Below, piece by piece: positions 13,830-17,961 of a DNA stretch of 17,961 bases. Below the pieces are notes generated by a model, which was not told where the DNA came from, searched no databases, and was given only the letters and a program-made list of their open reading frames with translations. This DNA is from CALIKW01 sp038998005 (GTDB lineage Archaea; Aenigmatarchaeota; Aenigmatarchaeia; CG10238-14; SCSR01): the NCBI GenBank assembly GCA_038998005.1, contig JAVZIY010000005.1, positions 1 to 17,961 of the forward strand. Direction: 5' to 3'. The position numbers were made by a program, and so were the translations under genes. Positions within the stretch are counted from its first letter, which is position 1. Each line of letters opens with the position of its first letter.

Positions 13830-15243
13830 ATCCTGTAGACTTAAGACTTATTGTTTTTGAAATAGAAACTTTTTTCATCTTTTTCTTATCCAAATAACTC
13901 ATAATTGCTTTTGGAAGGTTTAGCACTCCTGCAATCTCAAGTGCTGGCCTAACTCTGTAAGTTAAAATTCTTTCCTCCCTTGGTTTAAGAGAATCAAAAT
14001 CCCAGAATAAATATATTCCACCACTAGTTTTTTTTGTTTTTGGCTTAATAGTGTCAAACTTTTCAGAAAGCTTGAGTATAGAAGGTACAAAATCTCTTAT
14101 TTTTACATCTTCTAAAGTATGCCTGCTTCTATTTTTTACTTCTATTGAAATTGTTAATTCTCTTTCAGGCTCAAGCTTTCCAACATATGAAGATTTTTTA
14201 ACTACAATTGGTGTGAACGCAAATCTATAGCCAACATAACCCAAAAATATTATTGCTAAGGAAAGCAACCAAACATTCAATAGGCTTATTCTATATGTTA
14301 TTGTAATTTCGCCTCCAGGTTTTATAGTTTCTACAATCCAATAGTAGATTACCGAATTCCCAACAGTTTCTATCTTATCTGGCTTTTTTTCTGGTTGGAA
14401 GAAAAAACTTGCAAAGGCTGGTAGAGATTCTGAAACATAGAATGGAGGAGTAGGAGCGTTCCCATCATTTTTAACTTTTATAGTTACAGTAGAAGAAAGA
14501 ATGTTTAGCTGACTTGTTTTTTCTGGAATGTTTGTATATGTTGGATTAACATAAAAACTGCCTTTAATAGAATCTATTTCTCTATTCAAATTATCTAAAA
14601 GAAAAACACTTACTTCATAAGTTCCTGGTTTATCATATTTTCTAACATAGTAAGTGTATAAAACTTTTTTAGTTTGCTTTGCACCAACTTTTTCTATATT
14701 TTCCTCAAAAATTTTTACTATATTTCCAGAAGAGTCTTTTACAAAAGTTTTGAGTGTAAGTGAGGGTGAATCCTCTTCTGAAGGATTAGTAAAAGAAATC
14801 TCTAAAGAAACTGTTTCTTCTGGATTGACTTCTTTCTTATCTATTATCAAGCCAGTTAGACAAACAACCTTTCCTTTTATGTTCAAAAAAACTGATTTTT
14901 GAGTGATAGAGTTTGTTCTCATGGATTTAACATTTATAGAAAATGTGGATGAAAATTCTTTTATGCAATACGGAACTGAGAAAAAAATTCCTATACTTTT
15001 TTCTGAATTTGGTGGAAGAGAAACAAAGTAATTTTCTGGTGTTATTTTAACACCTTCTAAATTTTGAGGAAATACAGAAATCAAGAAATCATCCTGAAAA
15101 CTTTGTTTATTTCTTATTAAAATTTCTATATACTTTGTCTCGCCTGTATAGCAAGTAATATCACTTGGTGCTATAACTTCTTGTGAAAATACTGGAAAAG
15201 GTAAGAAAAGAAATAAGAAGAGTAAAAATATCAGTTTTTTCAT
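13828..15243 (-). CDS. Membrane-anchored protein with Ig-like beta-sandwich domains
   Basis: The 471-residue protein starts with a signal sequence (KKLIFLLFLFLFLPFPVFS, cleavage likely near 20). About 300 residues follow with repeated beta-sandwich patterns of the kind seen in NEW3/CARDB/DUF11-type surface domains. One membrane helix lies at about 322-342 (NVWLLSLAIIFLGYVGY). After it, residues 357-435 look like another copy of the domain at 248-318: both run from 'I-VKN' through a disordered-type middle to an aromatic strand and an 'ITYR'/'LTYR' end. The tail is basic (MSYLDKKKMKKVSISK). By simple topology the last domain and tail would face the cytoplasm. The function is not known; it could be a surface adhesin or an envelope scaffold. 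Confidence 0.82.
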   Translation of the reverse strand: MKKLIFLLFLFLFLPFPVFSQEVIAPSDITCYTGETKYIEILIRNKQSFQDDFLISVFPQNLEGVKITPENYFVSLPPNSEKSIGIFFSVPYCIKEFSSTFSINVKSMRTNSITQKSVFLNIKGKVVCLTGLIIDKKEVNPEETVSLEISFTNPSEEDSPSLTLKTFVKDSSGNIVKIFEENIEKVGAKQTKKVLYTYYVRKYDKPGTYEVSVFLLDNLNREIDSIKGSFYVNPTYTNIPEKTSQLNILSSTVTIKVKNDGNAPTPPFYVSESLPAFASFFFQPEKKPDKIETVGNSVIYYWIVETIKPGGEITITYRISLLNVWLLSLAIIFLGYVGYRFAFTPIVVKKSSYVGKLEPERELTISIEVKNRSRHTLEDVKIRDFVPSILKLSEKFDTIKPKTKKTSGGIYLFWDFDSLKPREERILTYRVRPALEIAGVLNLPKAIMSYLDKKKMKKVSISKTISLKSTG

Positions 15244-15280
15244 TTCTCCACCTCTTTAATATTTCTTTTTAAATTTTAAA

Positions 15281-15961
15281 TTATTTGGCAAGTCTTTTTA
15301 AAAACTCTTCAAATGTTAATCTTTCCTTCTTTTTCTTTACTCCTTTTTTAATTTTATCTTCTATTATATTTCCTATTGGTCTTGGAAAATCAACTTTTAC
15401 TTGACCTGGTTGAACAGCTAAGGCAAGCTCAAGTTTTCTTCCATATTTATTGAGCCATGTCAAATTTTCAAAATTTATTCTTTTTGGTTTTTCTGGCTGC
15501 TCAGCAGGATACCCAATCGGAAGTATTGCTAATGGTCTTAAATTATCTGTAAGTTCTAGAATACTTTTAACTTTTTCTTCATCAAAAGCTCCGACAAAAC
15601 ATGAGCCTAAGCCTAAAGCATGGGCTGAAAGTAAAATGTTTTGAACAGCAAGAGCTGTGTCTTGTACAGAATATAAAATTTCTCCCCTTTTTCCAAACCT
15701 CAAACTTATTTTTCCCAAATCTGCACAAACAACTATCACAATAGGTGCTTCTGCTATAAAATCCTGGTCTAGAGCTGCTTTTGCAAGCCTTTTCTTTATT
15801 TCCTCATCTTTAACTACTATAAAATTCCATTCTTGTATATTGCCCGCAGAAGGTGCCATAGTTGCCATGTAGAGGAGTACACCTATTAACTTGTCATCTA
15901 CTTCTCTTCTTTCAAATTTTCTTATACTTCTTCTCTCTATTATTGCCTTGAAAACATTCAT
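15281..15961 (-). CDS. Nitroreductase-family flavoprotein
   Basis: An FMN-dependent oxidoreductase family that reduces nitro compounds, quinones or flavins using NAD(P)H; the natural substrate here cannot be told. The N-terminal 'IIERRSIRKF' and 'MAPSAGNIQEWNFIVV' are the FMN phosphate/isoalloxazine-binding blocks; 'DTALAVQNILLSAHALGLGS' with 'ILPIGYP' completes the fold (residues about 1-165). The last 55-60 residues (from about 170) form a charged, Lys-rich extension ending in 'RLTFEEFLKRLAK', which most short family members lack. The ATG at 15961 has no strong ribosome site. It is divergent from the winged-helix gene across a 57-nt gap. Confidence 0.92.
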   Translation of the reverse strand: MNVFKAIIERRSIRKFERREVDDKLIGVLLYMATMAPSAGNIQEWNFIVVKDEEIKKRLAKAALDQDFIAEAPIVIVVCADLGKISLRFGKRGEILYSVQDTALAVQNILLSAHALGLGSCFVGAFDEEKVKSILELTDNLRPLAILPIGYPAEQPEKPKRINFENLTWLNKYGRKLELALAVQPGQVKVDFPRPIGNIIEDKIKKGVKKKKERLTFEEFLKRLAK

Positions 15962-16018
15962 CTTCTCTAATAAACTTTTTGTTTAAAGAATTAAAGTTTT
16001 TGCATCAAATTTTATTTT

Positions 16019-16573
16019 ATGGAAACAGAAAGTATAGAATGGTTAAAAAAGATTAAGGATGGTAGCATCTTGAGCTATCTCAAAGAAATTGATGAGATAG
16101 AAAAAATTGAGATGCCAAAATATTCGAAAAAGCTTTTATATGAAATAGTTGATGCAAATAAAAAAGGTAAATTTCCACAAAGAAAAGAATTGATAAAAAA
16201 GCTTAACATTAGTGAATCTGTTTTCTATAAATATATAAACTATCTCAAAAGTAAAAACTTAATAATTGATTTTACTGCGGTAGAAGTTTTATATGTTTTC
16301 AAAAAATCTGGAGAGTACAAGATGAAATTACCCTCAGAACTTTATATGACCATTCAAAACGAAATAGAAAGATTGAAAGTTCGCAGTGGAGGTTCTTCAA
16401 AAAGTTGGATAAAAAAATTTCAAAACCCAAGGGCTTTCGCCTATTCTCGTTTTTATATAGCTCTGCTTTTAGAAAATAAACTTCCCGTTTTTTATAATTC
16501 TTTCAGTTTTATCCCAATTTATAATTCTTTTGTTGCACCACAAAAAGGGCATATCCACATTTCTTTAAAATGA
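16019..16573 (+). CDS. Winged-helix-like DNA-binding protein, unknown role
   Basis: A 184-residue basic protein. Residues about 40-92 have a helix-turn-helix pattern (FPQRKELIKKLNISESVFYK then YINYLKSKNLI), like small archaeal transcription factors with a winged helix. Residues about 104-150 are charged and basic and may contact DNA or RNA. The C-terminal 30 residues are aromatic and hydrophobic (YIALLLENKLPVFYNSFSF). The ATG seems leaderless: a TTTAAAGAAT run lies about 30 nt upstream. The last 18 codons overlap the 3' end of the convergent zinc-ribbon gene. The target is unknown; the divergent nitroreductase gene is a possible one. Confidence 0.7.
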   Translation: METESIEWLKKIKDGSILSYLKEIDEIEKIEMPKYSKKLLYEIVDANKKGKFPQRKELIKKLNISESVFYKYINYLKSKNLIIDFTAVEVLYVFKKSGEYKMKLPSELYMTIQNEIERLKVRSGGSSKSWIKKFQNPRAFAYSRFYIALLLENKLPVFYNSFSFIPIYNSFVAPQKGHIHISLK

Positions 16574-16680
16574 TTCTCCTTTGGGTTGCCTGAAAAAATC
16601 TTCTCTCTTCTCATTCTAATTTTTTCATGAGAATTTTTCAAGCAAATCTCGCAAAAGCCATATGTCCACTCATTGCTCAT
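16519..16680 (-). CDS. Small zinc-ribbon protein, 53 aa
   Basis: The frame encodes a 53-residue protein with two CxxC pairs: C10-E-I-C13 near the start (YGFCEICLKN) and C44-P-F-C47 near the end (WICPFCGATKEL). The region between is basic and charged. This is a classic treble-clef or rubredoxin-like zinc-ribbon layout. The ATG has an AAGGAG ribosome site 9 nt upstream (16695-16690), which supports expression. The gene is below usual length cut-offs. It overlaps the end of the convergent winged-helix gene by 55 nt and is divergent from the DNA ligase gene. The function is unknown; small archaeal zinc ribbons often bind nucleic acid or accompany larger complexes. Confidence 0.72.
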   Translation of the reverse strand: MSNEWTYGFCEICLKNSHEKIRMRREKIFSGNPKENHFKEMWICPFCGATKEL

Positions 16681-16698
16681 TTTTATTCGCTCCTTATT

Positions 16699-16706
16699 TT
16701 TATAAA
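16699..16706 (+). promoter_or_regulatory. Palindromic TATA box upstream of DNA ligase
   Basis: TTTATAAA is centred about 32 nt before the ligase ATG, predicting a start about 7 nt upstream of the ATG, so the ligase mRNA would be nearly leaderless. Being palindromic it could also be read leftwards, but that would start transcription too close to the zinc-ribbon ATG to include its ribosome site. Confidence 0.4.
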
Positions 16707-16734
16707 TTAGTATTTTATTAAAATAATTGATTGT

Positions 16735-17961
16735 ATGAAATATTTAATTCTTGCAGAAACATATGAAAAACTGGAAAAAACATCTTCAAAAATTAAGAAA
16801 ACTCAAATTCTTTCAGAACTGCTTAGAAAGACCTCTCCGGAGCTATTACCGAAAGTAGTTTTACTAGTTAATGGAAAGGTTTTTCCAAGTTATTCTCAAT
16901 ATGAACTTGGAGTTGCAACTCAACTTATAATAAGGGCAATAGTTAAATCTACCGGAATTCCTCAAAAGGAAGTTGAGGAAATATTTAAGAATAAAGGGGA
17001 CTTAGGATTAACTGCAGAAGAACTTATTAAAAAAAGGAAGCAAGTTACTCTTTTTAAAAAGGAACTTACTGTAGAAAGAGTTTTTGAAAATTTACAGAAA
17101 ATTGCATTTGAAACTGGAGCAGGTTCACAAGAAAGAAAATTAAACCTTATAGTTGAGCTTTTAGCATCCTCCCAACCAAAAGAAGCAAGATATGTTGTTA
17201 GAACAGTTTTAGAAGAATTAAGAGTCGGTGTTGCTGAAGGAATAATTAGAGACGCTATAGTTGAAGCATTTCTCTCTGAAGGAGAAGAAGAGAAAAAAGA
17301 AGAATTAGCTAAGCTTGTTGAATATGCATGGAACATTCTTTCTGATTATGGGGAAGTTGCAAAAATAGCAAGGGAGAAAGGAGAGGTGGGATTAAGAGAG
17401 GTTAAAATAAAAATTGGAAGACCTATACAAGTTATGTTAGGGTTAGCTGCAAAAAGTATAGAAGATGTGGTTAAAGAATTTGGAAAAGTGATGGCCGAAT
17501 GGAAATATGATGGGATGAGAGCTTGTATTCAGAAAAAAAATAATCAAATATGGATTTTTACTAGAAGACAGGAAGATGTTACTAAACAATTTCCAGAAAT
17601 AGTTAAATTAGCTAAAGAGTGTTTAAAGGCAAGGGAATGTGTAGTTGAAGGAGAGGTTATAGGTATAGACAGAAAGTCTGGCAATCCGCTACCTTTTCAA
17701 GTTCTTTCTCAAAGGATTCACAGAAAGTATGATATAGAAAAAATGGTTGAAGAAATACCGGCTCAAGCCAATTTATTCGATATAGTTTATCTTAACGGCG
17801 AGATGCTTTTTGAAAAAAGTTTGGAAGAAAGAAGAAAAATTTTAGAAAAAATAGTTAAAGTAATCCCTGGAAAATTTCAACTTTCTAAGATGATTTTTAC
17901 TGACAATTTAAAAGAATTAAAAGAATTTTATGAGGATGCTTTAAAGAATAAGCAGGAAGGT
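16735..17961 (+). CDS. lig: ATP-dependent DNA ligase, C-terminus cut by window edge
   Basis: Joins nicked DNA through an enzyme-AMP intermediate in replication and repair. The first 409 residues are present and open to the right edge. The N-terminal half is the helical DNA-binding domain ('GLTAEELIKKRKQ', 'RYVVRTVLEELRVGVAEGII'). The nucleotidyl motif I is 'EWKYDGMRA' with the AMP-accepting Lys at 257. 'FTRRQEDVT' is the RxD-like element, 'VVEGEVIG' (303-310) motif III, and 'LPFQVLSQRIHRKYDI' and 'LFDIVYLNG' precede motif IV, whose first residues (EG) are the last codons seen. The OB-fold with motifs V and VI should lie just beyond. A TATA box is present at about -32. Confidence 0.97.
   Translation, partial: MKYLILAETYEKLEKTSSKIKKTQILSELLRKTSPELLPKVVLLVNGKVFPSYSQYELGVATQLIIRAIVKSTGIPQKEVEEIFKNKGDLGLTAEELIKKRKQVTLFKKELTVERVFENLQKIAFETGAGSQERKLNLIVELLASSQPKEARYVVRTVLEELRVGVAEGIIRDAIVEAFLSEGEEEKKEELAKLVEYAWNILSDYGEVAKIAREKGEVGLREVKIKIGRPIQVMLGLAAKSIEDVVKEFGKVMAEWKYDGMRACIQKKNNQIWIFTRRQEDVTKQFPEIVKLAKECLKARECVVEGEVIGIDRKSGNPLPFQVLSQRIHRKYDIEKMVEEIPAQANLFDIVYLNGEMLFEKSLEERRKILEKIVKVIPGKFQLSKMIFTDNLKELKEFYEDALKNKQEG

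Noticed and set aside
16962..17336. 124-codon minus-strand frame inside the ligase gene
   Set aside because: It is antisense to a strongly conserved DNA ligase domain, with Ser/Phe-rich low-complexity composition typical of a shadow frame.
1..17961. CRISPR array, insertion sequence or prophage
   Set aside because: No regularly spaced direct repeats, transposase-like frames, terminal inverted repeats around a gene or phage structural genes were seen.

Overview
The window looks like chromosome from a small-genome, AT-rich archaeon, with AT-rich spacers throughout. The archaeal signs are an RNA polymerase with split A (A'/A'') and split B (B''/B') subunits plus subunit H, eL30 and a NusA-like KH protein, EF-2 with the diphthamide histidine, TATA-type promoters, an intron-containing tRNA, and an archaeal ATP-dependent DNA ligase. 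The pilin-like gene and the divergent ribosomal proteins suggest a DPANN lineage, but this is only a guess.

Layout: positions 1-1729 (minus strand) hold three poorly characterised genes: a pilin-like protein running off the left edge, a coiled-coil protein that overlaps it by ATGA, and a 233-residue orphan. Positions 1785-4022 (minus) encode elongation factor 2. A 302-base spacer (4023-4324) carries the EF-2 promoter and two AT-rich perfect hairpins. Positions 4325-13327 (minus) form one tight information-processing operon: rpoH, rpoB2, rpoB1, rpoA1, rpoA2, rpl30e, nusA, rps12, a small membrane protein not previously called, and rps7. Positions 13442-13793 (minus) hold tRNA-Asp, 5S rRNA and an intron-containing tRNA-Tyr. 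Next come a membrane-anchored beta-sandwich protein and a nitroreductase (both minus), a winged-helix-like protein (plus), a small zinc-ribbon gene (minus) overlapping its 3' end, and a DNA ligase (plus) cut by the right edge.

The main discovery candidate is in the EF-2 gene. Its reading frame is broken by two short in-frame inserts (30 and 18 nt), each with a stop codon, placed immediately before and after the six codons for TPGHVD of the GTPase G3/switch II motif. Removing exactly these 48 nt restores the canonical sequence and a 729-residue protein, and puts the diphthamide histidine at residue 600. Both inserts fold into bulge-helix-bulge-like structures in which a GTCG helix is followed by a 3-nt ATA bulge, and the predicted cuts fall at the junctions the protein requires. 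I interpret them as two archaeal BHB-type mRNA mini-introns, excisable by the tRNA splicing endonuclease that the tRNA-Tyr intron implies is present. The same GTPase domain also has unusual P-loop and switch I residues.

The genes are mostly transcription and translation machinery in the classical archaeal rpo-str order (rpoH-B-A, L30e, NusA, S12, S7, EF-2). No CRISPR array, transposase or phage gene was seen.
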